Below are positions 1 through 5,876 of a stretch of DNA of 14,952 nt, one piece after another; the first letter of the stretch is position 1; every line of letters begins with the position of its first letter. This DNA is from DASZJY01 sp036260255 (GTDB lineage: Bacteria > Actinomycetota > Acidimicrobiia > Acidimicrobiales > AC-14). The position numbers and the translations under genes were made by a program. The notes beneath the pieces were generated by a model. It ran no database searches. It was not told the DNA's origin and was given only the letters and a program-made list of their open reading frames with translations. The stretch lies in the NCBI GenBank assembly GCA_036260255.1, contig DATAAF010000019.1, forward strand, positions 1 to 14,952, read 5' to 3'.

Positions 1-802
1 GCATGCGGCCCAGGCGGTCGAGCACGGCCTTCACGTAGTCGAAGTCGCCCACGCTCACCCCGCCGGAGCTGACCAGGGCATCGCAGGCCGCCACCCCGGC
101 TTCCACCGCGGCCGTGAGGGCGGCCTCGTCGTCGCCGACCACACCCAGGTCGACCGCCTCGAACCCCGACTCGGCGGCCAAGGCCAGGAGCATCGGACGG
201 TTGGCGTCGCGGATCTGTCCGGGGCGCAGCGGGACCGGGCCGGAGACGAGCTCGTCGCCGGTGGAGAGGACGCCCACCCGGGGGCGGGGGACCACGGCCA
301 CCGTCTCGCAGCCGATGCTGGCCAGCACGCCGACGTGCCCGGGGCCGAGCAGCGTCCCCGCCTCGAACACGACCTGGCCCGCCCGCAGGTCCTCCCCGGC
401 GGCCCGCACGTGGTCACCGGGACCCGCCGGCACCTCGACGACCACCGCGCGCCCCCCGTCCTCGGCGTGCGTGCGCTCGACCATCACCACCGCGTCCGCC
501 CCGGGGGGCATGGGCGCCCCCGTCATGATGCGGATCGCCTGGCCGGGCCCGACCGGCTGGGCCGGTGCCGTCCCCGCCGCCAGCGTGGCGACGACCTCCA
601 GGCGCACCGGCGCGCCGGCGGTGTCGGCCGCCCGCACCGCGTACCCGTCCATGGCCGTGTTGGCGAAGGGCGGGACGTCCTCGCCGGCGACGACGGGGGC
701 GGCGGTGACGCACCCGGCCGCCTCCGCCAGGGGGACGGGACGGGGTGGGAGGGGGGAGCAGGCGGCGAGGACCTGCCGGCGGGCCTCGTCGAGGGCGATC
801 AC
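1..802 (-). CDS. moeA: Molybdopterin molybdenumtransferase MoeA, N-terminal 267 residues (cut by the window edge)
   Basis: In molybdenum cofactor synthesis MoeA inserts molybdate into adenylylated molybdopterin in the cytoplasm. The visible 267 residues carry the MoeA N-terminal region with PPFANTAMDGYAV (about 44-56) and TGAPMPPGADAVV (94-106). The MoCF-binding domain follows with STGDEL (180-185), the GQIRDAN stretch (195-201) and SSGGVSVGDFDYVK (245-258). Family members are about 400 residues, so the C-terminal third lies beyond the left edge. The start is GTG at 802: the frame is closed by the galU stop 24 bases upstream, and no other ATG, GTG or TTG lies between. No clear Shine-Dalgarno sequence is seen, so expression probably depends on readthrough from galU. 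galU-moeA adjacency is familiar in actinobacteria (from memory). Identity is secure; a Glp-type paralogue name is the only real alternative. Confidence 0.95.
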   Translation of the reverse strand, partial: MIALDEARRQVLAACSPLPPRPVPLAEAAGCVTAAPVVAGEDVPPFANTAMDGYAVRAADTAGAPVRLEVVATLAAGTAPAQPVGPGQAIRIMTGAPMPPGADAVVMVERTHAEDGGRAVVVEVPAGPGDHVRAAGEDLRAGQVVFEAGTLLGPGHVGVLASIGCETVAVVPRPRVGVLSTGDELVSGPVPLRPGQIRDANRPMLLALAAESGFEAVDLGVVGDDEAALTAAVEAGVAACDALVSSGGVSVGDFDYVKAVLDRLGRM

Positions 803-826
803 GGGCGACCAGCCGGACCGGAGGCC

Positions 827-1711
827 TCAGACGAGCTTGTTGCGCTCGACCAGGTCGGCCAGGAAGGCGCGGAAGCCGGGCCCGAGGTCTTCTCGCCCGA
901 TGGCCAGCTCCACCGTGGCCCGGAGGTAGTCGAGCTTGTCGCCGATGTCGTAGCGGCCCTGCTCGAAGACGTGGCCGTAGATCGTCTGCTCCTTGAGCAG
1001 CACCGCCATGGCGTCGGTGAGCTGGATCTCCCCCCCGGCCCCCGGCCCCACCCCGTCGAGGGCGTCGAAGATCTCGGGCGTGAACACGTAGCGGCCCATC
1101 ACCGCCAGGTTGGAGGGGGCGTCCTCGGGCCTGGGCTTCTCGACGATGTCGAGGACCCGCACCAGGTCCTCCTCGACCTGCTCGGGCCGCACCACGCCGT
1201 AGGCGGAGATGTCCTGGACGGGGAACTCCTTGAGGGCGACGACCGAGCGCCCGTAGCGCTCGTAGACCTCGAGCATGTCGCGCAGCACGCGCGACTCCTC
1301 GGTCATGATGTCGTCGCCGAGGAGGACGGCGAACGGCTCGTCGCCGACGTGCTCGCGCGCCACGCCGACGGCGTGGCCCAGGCCCCGCGGCTCGCCCTGG
1401 CGGACGTAGTGGATGTCCGCCATGTCGGCGATCTGGCGCATCTCCCGCAGGAGGTCGGATTTGCCCGCCGCCTGCAGGTAGTGCTCGAGCTCGAAGGAGC
1501 GGTCGAAGTGGTCCTCGAGGGTCCGCTTGCCCCGCCCGGTGATGATGAGGATGTCCCGCAGGCCGGACCGCACCGCCTCCTCGACGACGTGCTGGATCGC
1601 CGGCTTGTCGACGATCGGCAGCATCTCCTTGGGCTGGGCCTTGGTGGCGGGAAGAAACCGGGTGCCCAGCCCGGCGGCGGGGATGACCGCCTTGCGCACG
1701 GCCTGCCTCAC
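827..1711 (-). CDS. galU: UTP--glucose-1-phosphate uridylyltransferase
   Basis: GalU makes UDP-glucose from UTP and glucose-1-phosphate, feeding cell-wall glycans, exopolysaccharide and glycolipids. The 294-residue product is full length for bacterial GalU. The nucleotide-binding signature AAGLGTRFLPATK occupies residues 12-24, followed by PKEMLP (27-32). Further family motifs are LLGDDI (130-135), the EKP motif (191-193), GEIQLTD (227-233) and DIGDKLDYL (255-263). The GTG start at 1711 is chosen because a good Shine-Dalgarno sequence (AGAGAGGAG, 1719-1727) precedes it by 7 bases and because the VRKAVIPAAG opening is typical. The start overlaps the TGA of the upstream GGDEF gene in a GTGA, so translation is probably coupled to it. 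moeA follows 24 bases downstream. Confidence 0.97.
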   Translation of the reverse strand: MRQAVRKAVIPAAGLGTRFLPATKAQPKEMLPIVDKPAIQHVVEEAVRSGLRDILIITGRGKRTLEDHFDRSFELEHYLQAAGKSDLLREMRQIADMADIHYVRQGEPRGLGHAVGVAREHVGDEPFAVLLGDDIMTEESRVLRDMLEVYERYGRSVVALKEFPVQDISAYGVVRPEQVEEDLVRVLDIVEKPRPEDAPSNLAVMGRYVFTPEIFDALDGVGPGAGGEIQLTDAMAVLLKEQTIYGHVFEQGRYDIGDKLDYLRATVELAIGREDLGPGFRAFLADLVERNKLV

Positions 1712-2892
1712 GGGAGTGCTCCTCTCTGATCGCGGGTCGGCGGGCCGGTGCCCGGCCGGGCGCCGTCGGCTCCGAGCTCGCCCTGCTCCACGCGGTTCCC
1801 GCCCTGGTGCTTGGCCCGGTAGAGGGCGGCGTCGGCGGCCGCCTTGAGCTCCTTCTCCGAGGTGCCGTGCTCGGGGTAGGAGGCCACGCCGAGCGACATG
1901 GTGATGGGCAGGCGCAGGTCGTCGATGGCGAAGGGCTCGGTGGCGACCGTCGCCCGCACCTTCTCGGCCAGGCGCAGGGCCCCGGCCAGCCCGGTGCGGG
2001 GGAGGAGCAGGGCGAACTCGTCCGCCCCCTCGCCCAGCCTGGTCAGGAGGTCGACCTCTCGGGTGGACTCGGTGAGGCGGCGGGCCACCTCGACCAGCAC
2101 TCCGTTGCCGACCTGGTGGCCGTGGGTGTCGTTGATGACCTTGAAGCCGTCGAGGTCGCAGAACACGAGCGAGAAGGGCTCCCCGAAGCGGACGGACCGC
2201 GACAGCTCCTCGGACAGGCGCAGGGCGAAGCTCCGGGAGTTGCCGAGGCCGGTGAGGCCGTCGGAGAGGGAGAGGCGCTTGGCTTCCTCGTAGAGGAAGC
2301 TGTTGTCGATGGCCGTCTCCGCCTGGCGGACGAGGGTCAGGAGGGTCTCGACGTCGCCGGACGAGGGCGGCTGCCCGCCCGGGAGCCCGTACAGCGCCAG
2401 CACCCGGAAGATGTGGCCGTCGGCGCGGACAGGAGCGGCCACCGCCGCCGCCCCCGCGGAGGCGGGCTCGCCCGGTGCCGGCCCGGCCACGTCGGGCCCG
2501 GGCCAGACCACCACCTCGTCGGTGGCGGCGGCGGCGCCGGCCAGGCCCTGGCCCCGGACCAGGTCGTCGGCGTCGCCCACCGCCCCGAAGGTGGAGATCG
2601 CCCGCAGCCGGTCGCTCCCGGGGACGATCTCGTAGACGACGCCGGCCTCGGCGCCCAGGGCCAGGACGGACGTCTCGAGCACGGCGCCGACCATGCCCGG
2701 CAGGTTGTGGGCGTCGGCCAGGGCGTCGCCCAGGCGGGTGAGGGCCCGGCGGAACTCCGACGACGCCCTCGTCACCTCGGCCAGGCGGCCCTCGAGCTGC
2801 CGGTGGCGCGCCTCGAGGTCGTCGTAGCGGGCCTGGAGGTCTTCGAGGCGGGCGCGGAGGGCCTCGTCGTCGAGGTCGTCGCCGGCGCTCAT
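1708..2892 (-). CDS. GAF-like sensor with GGDEF-family domain and altered signature (GEGADEF)
   Basis: A 394-residue soluble protein with no signal peptide or membrane segment. Residues about 8-45 are a charged, heptad-like stretch that is probably coiled coil. Residues about 50-200 look like a GAF sensor domain (inferred from pattern, not a strong motif). Residues about 205-370 are a GGDEF domain: LSLSDGLTGLGN (207-218), FCDLDGFKVIND (244-255) and HGHQVGN (257-263). GGDEF domains condense two GTP into cyclic di-GMP. The inhibitory RxxD site is intact (REVD, 278-281) at the usual distance. The active-site signature reads RLGEGADEF (285-293) instead of RxGGDEF, a two-residue expansion with Ala before Asp, so catalysis cannot be assumed. 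ATG at 2892 is the start; the upstream region has only a weak Shine-Dalgarno. The stop overlaps the galU start. Confidence 0.88.
   Translation of the reverse strand: MSAGDDLDDEALRARLEDLQARYDDLEARHRQLEGRLAEVTRASSEFRRALTRLGDALADAHNLPGMVGAVLETSVLALGAEAGVVYEIVPGSDRLRAISTFGAVGDADDLVRGQGLAGAAAATDEVVVWPGPDVAGPAPGEPASAGAAAVAAPVRADGHIFRVLALYGLPGGQPPSSGDVETLLTLVRQAETAIDNSFLYEEAKRLSLSDGLTGLGNSRSFALRLSEELSRSVRFGEPFSLVFCDLDGFKVINDTHGHQVGNGVLVEVARRLTESTREVDLLTRLGEGADEFALLLPRTGLAGALRLAEKVRATVATEPFAIDDLRLPITMSLGVASYPEHGTSEKELKAAADAALYRAKHQGGNRVEQGELGADGARPGTGPPTRDQRGALP
1719..1727 (-). promoter_or_regulatory. Ribosome binding site of galU inside the GGDEF gene
   Basis: The minus strand reads AGAGAGGAG, 7 bases before the GTG start of galU and inside the last codons of the upstream GGDEF-family gene. 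It decides the galU start. With the GTGA overlap it allows both coupled and independent initiation. Confidence 0.75.
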
Positions 2893-3035
2893 CGTCCCAT
2901 CGTACGGGGGGTGAAAGATCCCCGGTGATGACCGCTGATCCACTTCGGTCGGGCCTGCGGCCCGAAGCGCTGAGCTGCGACTTCGCACGCTCAGTCGCGG
3001 ACAGCGCGTTAGAGCAGCAGTCATCAGGGCGCAGG

Positions 3036-3041
3036 TACACT
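3036..3041 (+). promoter_or_regulatory. Candidate -10 box for fmdB
   Basis: TACACT fits the TANNNT pattern of actinobacterial housekeeping promoters and lies 46 bases before the fmdB start. The expected -35 position (about 3012-3018) does not resemble TTGACA; the nearest T-rich hexamer, TTAGAG at 3009-3014, is 21 bases away. Treat this as a weak prediction. Confidence 0.35.
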
Positions 3042-3066
3042 GGCAGTCGCACTGTCCGACTGCCAG
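3040..3066. promoter_or_regulatory. Perfect 10-bp inverted repeat, possible operator or 5'-leader hairpin
   Basis: The left arm CTGGCAGTCG (3040-3049) and right arm CGACTGCCAG (3057-3066) are exact reverse complements around a 7-base spacer (3050-3056). The element begins inside the -10 candidate and ends 8 bases before the GGAGG of fmdB. If the -10 is right, transcription would start near 3048 and only the right arm would be transcribed, which favours a DNA-binding site. If transcription starts further upstream it would form a stable RNA hairpin just before the ribosome binding site. There is no T tract after it, so it does not look like a terminator. Confidence 0.55.
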
Positions 3067-3087
3067 AGCGTGGCGGAGGCACACCGG

Positions 3088-3459
3088 ATGCCGATCTACG
3101 AGTACGCGTGCAGGTCCTGCGGTCAGCACCTGGAGATCGCCCAGTCGTTCAAGGACGACGCTCTGACCACGTGCCCGGCGTGCGGCGGGCCGCTGCGCAA
3201 GGTCTACGGGTCGATCGGCATCACCTTCAAGGGCAGCGGGTTCTACCGCACGGACAGCCGGGGAGCGTCGACCAACGGGGCCAAGGTCGACACCGCGGAG
3301 AAGGCAGGGGCCGAGAAGACAGGGACGGACAAGGCGGCCAAGAGCGACGCGAGCACCAAGGGCGAGGGGTCGTCGGGGGGCGGCGACGCCAAGGGCACCG
3401 CCCCGTCCAAGGCCTCCAAGGGCCCGAACGCCCCCAAGCCCAAGGCCGCCTCCGCCTGA
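3088..3459 (+). CDS. FmdB-family zinc-ribbon protein with low-complexity tail
   Basis: A 123-residue protein whose first 40 residues form the FmdB/CxxC regulatory zinc ribbon: MPIYEYAC opening, Cys8-x2-Cys11 and Cys29-x2-Cys32, followed by YGSIGITFKGSGFYRTD, the conserved FmdB extension. From about residue 62 to the end it is a Lys/Ala/Ser/Gly/Thr-rich, probably disordered and basic tail. FmdB was named from formamidase operons, and its biochemical role is not settled; zinc binding is the only confident property. The ATG at 3088 is preferred over the in-frame GTG at 3070 because GGAGG (3075-3079) sits 8 bases before it and because MPIYEY is the family N-terminus. It heads a rightward unit with the phosphorylase gene 15 bases downstream. 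Confidence 0.92.
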   Translation: MPIYEYACRSCGQHLEIAQSFKDDALTTCPACGGPLRKVYGSIGITFKGSGFYRTDSRGASTNGAKVDTAEKAGAEKTGTDKAAKSDASTKGEGSSGGGDAKGTAPSKASKGPNAPKPKAASA

Positions 3460-3474
3460 GCCGCCGCCACTGAC

Positions 3475-4284
3475 ATGGCCGAACAGGCCGCCGAGATCGC
3501 CGTCCTCGGGGGCACCGGCTTCTACCGCTTCCTCGACGACATCAACGAGGTGGCGGTGCAGACGCCCTACGGCCCGCCGTCGGCCAAGGTGGCGGTGGGC
3601 GACATGAGCGGGCGGCGGGTCGCCTTCCTCCCCCGTCACGGGGTGCACCACGAGCTCCCTGCCCACCGGGTGAACTACCGGGCCAACCTCTGGGCCCTGC
3701 GCCGCCTGGGCGTCCGCCGCGTCCTCGCGCCCTGCTCGGTCGGGTCGCTGCAGCGCCACCTCAAGCCCGGCGACTTCGTGGTGTGCGACCAGCTGGTCGA
3801 CCGCACCAGAGGGCGGGCCGACACCTACTTCCACGGGCCGCTGCTGAACCACATCCCCTTCGCCGACCCGTACTGCGCCGAGCTGGGCGCGGTGGTCGTC
3901 GAGGCGGCCCAGGCCGAGGGCATCACCGCCCATCCCCGCGGGACGGTCGTGGTCATCCAGGGGCCGCGCTTCTCGACCCGGGCGGAGTCGCGCTGGTTCT
4001 CCTCGGCCGGCTGGGACGTCGTCAACATGACCCAGTACCCGGAGGTGGCGCTGGCCCGGGAGCTGGGCATGTGCTACTCGGGCATCGCCCTCGTCACCGA
4101 CTACGACGTGGGCCTCGAGGGGGTCGAGGGCATCGAGCCGGTCACCATGGAGGTCGTCTTCGGCGTGCTGGCCGACAACGTCGAGCGGGTGCGCCGGCTG
4201 TTGGCCCGGGCCATCCCGGCGGTGCCGGCCGAGCGCTCCTGTGCCTGCGGCCAGGCCCTGGACCCCGGTTCCCTGCCCATTTAG
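3475..4284 (+). CDS. mtnP: S-methyl-5'-thioadenosine phosphorylase (MTAP family)
   Basis: The enzyme cleaves methylthioadenosine with phosphate to adenine and 5-methylthioribose-1-phosphate, removing the by-product of polyamine synthesis. The 269 residues match the PNP/MTAP fold. LGGTGFY (11-17) and PRHG (53-56, with Arg54 and His55) form the phosphate site, with CSVGSL (87-92). IQGPRFSTRAESRWF (161-175) and NMTQYPE (184-190) line the ribose pocket. TDYD (208-211) carries two Asp residues that in MTAP recognise a 6-aminopurine, so adenine rather than hypoxanthine specificity is likely. The C-terminus ends with a CAC pair of unknown role. ATG at 3475 is the only suitable start; no strong Shine-Dalgarno is seen, so coupling to fmdB is likely. 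No other methionine-salvage gene is present. Confidence 0.94.
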   Translation: MAEQAAEIAVLGGTGFYRFLDDINEVAVQTPYGPPSAKVAVGDMSGRRVAFLPRHGVHHELPAHRVNYRANLWALRRLGVRRVLAPCSVGSLQRHLKPGDFVVCDQLVDRTRGRADTYFHGPLLNHIPFADPYCAELGAVVVEAAQAEGITAHPRGTVVVIQGPRFSTRAESRWFSSAGWDVVNMTQYPEVALARELGMCYSGIALVTDYDVGLEGVEGIEPVTMEVVFGVLADNVERVRRLLARAIPAVPAERSCACGQALDPGSLPI

Positions 4285-4325
4285 CATCGGCGCACAGGCG
4301 CTTCCCCCTCCCGTTCCCCTCTCGT

Positions 4326-4332
4326 GGAGGAG
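4326..4332 (+). promoter_or_regulatory. Ribosome binding site of the SAF-domain gene
   Basis: GGAGGAG lies 5 bases before the GTG at 4338, which decides the start of the SAF-domain protein. Its strength, in a 53-base gap after the phosphorylase stop, indicates independent initiation. Confidence 0.75.
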
Positions 4333-4337
4333 TCGTC

Positions 4338-4988
4338 GTGCGCCTGCGCCGCCTCTCCCGGTCGCCCGTCGTCTTCTGGGCGGCCGTCGCCGTCCTCGCC
4401 CTGCTGACCGCCTCGGTCGTCGGCCGCCTGGTCGGCCAGGCACGCGCCGCCGCCGCCCGCTACGGCCACCTGCGCCCGGCGGCGGTGGCCTCCCGGGCGG
4501 TCGAGGCGGGCGCGGTGGTCGGGGCCGACGACGTGGTCGTGCGCCAGGTGCCCGCCGCCTTCCTTCCCGACGACGCCGTGGGCGCGGTCGACGAGGTGGT
4601 GGGCCGCACCGCGGTGGTCCCCGTGTTCCCGGGCCAGCCGGTGGTTCGGGCGCAGCTGGCGCCGGAGGGCCGGCGGGGCGTGGCCGCGCTGCTGCCGCCC
4701 GGGGGCCGGGCGGTCAGCGTCCCCACCGGGCCGGCCAGCCCCCGGCTGGAGCGGGGCGACGTGGTGGACGTCCTGGCCACGTTCGCCGAGGCGGCGGCCC
4801 AGGGGGAGGGCGGCGAGCCCACCTTCCCGGTGGCCACCGCCGCCCCGGTGGTCGACGTGGGCGAGGAGTCGGCCACCGTCGCGGTCAGCGCCGAGGAGGC
4901 GGCCCGGGTGGCGTTCGCGGTCGTCCACGGGGCGGTGACCCTCGCCCTCACCGCCGCCCCACCGGCGCCGGTCAGCGCACCCCGCTGA
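4338..4988 (+). CDS. Membrane-anchored SAF-domain protein (CpaB/RcpC-like)
   Basis: A 216-residue protein with a basic N-terminus (RLRRLSRS), one membrane helix at about 11-30, and an extracytoplasmic part. Residues about 48-108 fit a SAF domain: VASRAVEAGAVVGADDVVVRQVP, then VGRTAVVPVFPGQPVVRAQL. The pattern is that of CpaB/RcpC proteins, which in Flp pilus systems sit at the secretin. Residues about 110-205 resemble the following CpaB region (GRAVSVPT, LERGDVVDVLATF). No other pilus gene is nearby; short stand-alone SAF proteins of this type are common in actinobacteria and their role is not established. GTG at 4338 is chosen by the strong GGAGGAG. The stop overlaps that of the convergent uppP by 17 bases. 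Confidence 0.82.
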   Translation: MRLRRLSRSPVVFWAAVAVLALLTASVVGRLVGQARAAAARYGHLRPAAVASRAVEAGAVVGADDVVVRQVPAAFLPDDAVGAVDEVVGRTAVVPVFPGQPVVRAQLAPEGRRGVAALLPPGGRAVSVPTGPASPRLERGDVVDVLATFAEAAAQGEGGEPTFPVATAAPVVDVGEESATVAVSAEEAARVAFAVVHGAVTLALTAAPPAPVSAPR

Positions 4989-5874
4989 CGATCAGCCCCA
5001 GCACGAACAGGCCGGCGGCCACCCTGTACGCCACGAAGGGGGCGAACGAGCGGGTGCGCACGACCCGCAGCACCAGCCACACTGCCAGCGCGCCGGTGAC
5101 CGCCGACGCCGCCATCCCCCAGAGGAAGGCCGCCCCGGTCCCGGGCGGCGGGCCGCCCTCGGCCAGCAGCTCCAGGCCCGTGTATAGACCGGCGCCGCCG
5201 ATGATCGGCAGGCTCATCAGGAACGAGATGCGGGCGGCGGCGTCCCGGTCGAAGCCGAGCCAGCGGCCGGCGCTGATCGTGATCCCCGACCGGGAGACGC
5301 CGGGTTGGAGCGCACCGGCCTGGCAGAGGCCCATGATCACCGCGTCCCGCACCCTGAAGTCGGCGACGTCCCTCACGCCGGCGGCCCGGTCGGCGACCAG
5401 GAGGACGAGGCCGAAGACGATGAGCATCACCGCGATCAACCACTCGGCGCCCAGGTGCTCCTCGATCACCGACTCCAGGGCGTAGCCCACCGCCGCACCG
5501 GGCAGCGCCGACAGGAGCAGGAGCCAGGCCAGGCGCTCGTCGGTCGTGCGCACCGCCCGCTGGCGGATCGACGTCAGCCCGGCCTTGGCGAACGTGAGCA
5601 GGTCCCGCCGGAAGTAGGCGGCGGCGCCGACGAAGGTGCCGATGTGGAGGGCCACGTCGAAGCTCTTCTCGAGGTCGGCGGTCGCCGGGTCGGTGAACTC
5701 GCTCCACCGGAAGAGCCAGGGGATCAGCAGCAGGTGGCCGCTCGACGAGATGGGGAGGAACTCGGAGAGCCCCTGGGCGATGCCCAGCACGATGGCGTGG
5801 AGGATGGGTATGTGCTGCGCCGGCTCGGCCGCGGCCCCAGCCGCCGCCGCAGCCGCCGCCGCAGCGGCGAGCAC
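4972..5874 (-). CDS. uppP: Undecaprenyl-diphosphate phosphatase (UppP/BacA)
   Basis: UppP removes one phosphate from undecaprenyl diphosphate to regenerate the lipid carrier for peptidoglycan and other wall polymers; it is a polytopic membrane protein. The two signatures are present: QGLSEFLPISSSGHLLL (34-50) and PGVSRSGIT (191-199), with several hydrophobic helices. With GTG at 5874 the protein has 300 residues. The start is uncertain: it lies 2 bases after the tldE stop and lacks a clear Shine-Dalgarno. The only later start in the N-terminal region is a GTG inside AIVLG, which would remove most of the first helix. The chosen start gives an odd N-terminus of ten alanines, Gly, then three alanines, partly encoded by a 12-bp tandem repeat. 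It is probably co-transcribed with tldD and tldE. Loss of the protein typically increases bacitracin sensitivity (family knowledge). Confidence 0.93.
   Translation of the reverse strand: MLAAAAAAAAAAGAAAEPAQHIPILHAIVLGIAQGLSEFLPISSSGHLLLIPWLFRWSEFTDPATADLEKSFDVALHIGTFVGAAAYFRRDLLTFAKAGLTSIRQRAVRTTDERLAWLLLLSALPGAAVGYALESVIEEHLGAEWLIAVMLIVFGLVLLVADRAAGVRDVADFRVRDAVIMGLCQAGALQPGVSRSGITISAGRWLGFDRDAAARISFLMSLPIIGGAGLYTGLELLAEGGPPPGTGAAFLWGMAASAVTGALAVWLVLRVVRTRSFAPFVAYRVAAGLFVLGLIVSGVR
5839..5865 (-). repeat. Tandem 12-bp repeat encoding poly-Ala at the UppP N-terminus
   Basis: On the minus strand the unit GCTGCGGCGGCG occurs twice in a row followed by GCT, giving nine of the ten consecutive Ala codons at the start of uppP. 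Such a repeat can change length by slippage in steps of four codons without shifting the frame. Confidence 0.7.
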
Positions 5875-5876
5875 CC

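Larger units (their letters stand above)
2893..3087. other. Divergent intergenic region between the GGDEF gene and fmdB
   Basis: This 195-base gap is the largest non-coding stretch of the window and must hold promoters for both directions. Leftward, a TACGAT (minus strand, 2899-2904) resembles a -10 box so close to the ATG at 2892 that the transcript would be nearly leaderless; no good -35 is seen. Rightward, TACACT at 3036-3041 is a -10 candidate. A short GC-rich hairpin lies at 2949-2965 (7-bp arms, 3-base loop), and a longer perfect inverted repeat at 3040-3066 is listed separately. I see no open frame with coding character and no tRNA here. Confidence 0.6.

Noticed and set aside
335..1729. 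Open frame of 464 codons on the plus strand across moeA and galU
   Set aside because: Shadow frame with no domain and no ribosome site; both real genes on the other strand are unambiguous.
1995..2045. Sequencing indel as the cause of the GEGADEF signature
   Set aside because: The difference is a whole number of codons and the frame stays in register on both sides with family motifs, so a simple indel error does not explain it.
1807..2928. Open frame of 373 codons on the plus strand opposite the GGDEF gene
   Set aside because: Antisense shadow with low-complexity Gly/Val/Ala/Glu composition and no motif.
2949..2965. GC-rich hairpin (7-bp arms, 3-base loop) as a terminator
   Set aside because: There is no T tract, and it lies between divergent genes where no transcript is expected to end.
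5827..5874. Triplet-rich repeat as a CRISPR-like or mobile-element repeat
   Set aside because: The repeat is short, without spacers, and in frame with poly-Ala coding; no flanking inverted repeats or target duplication.
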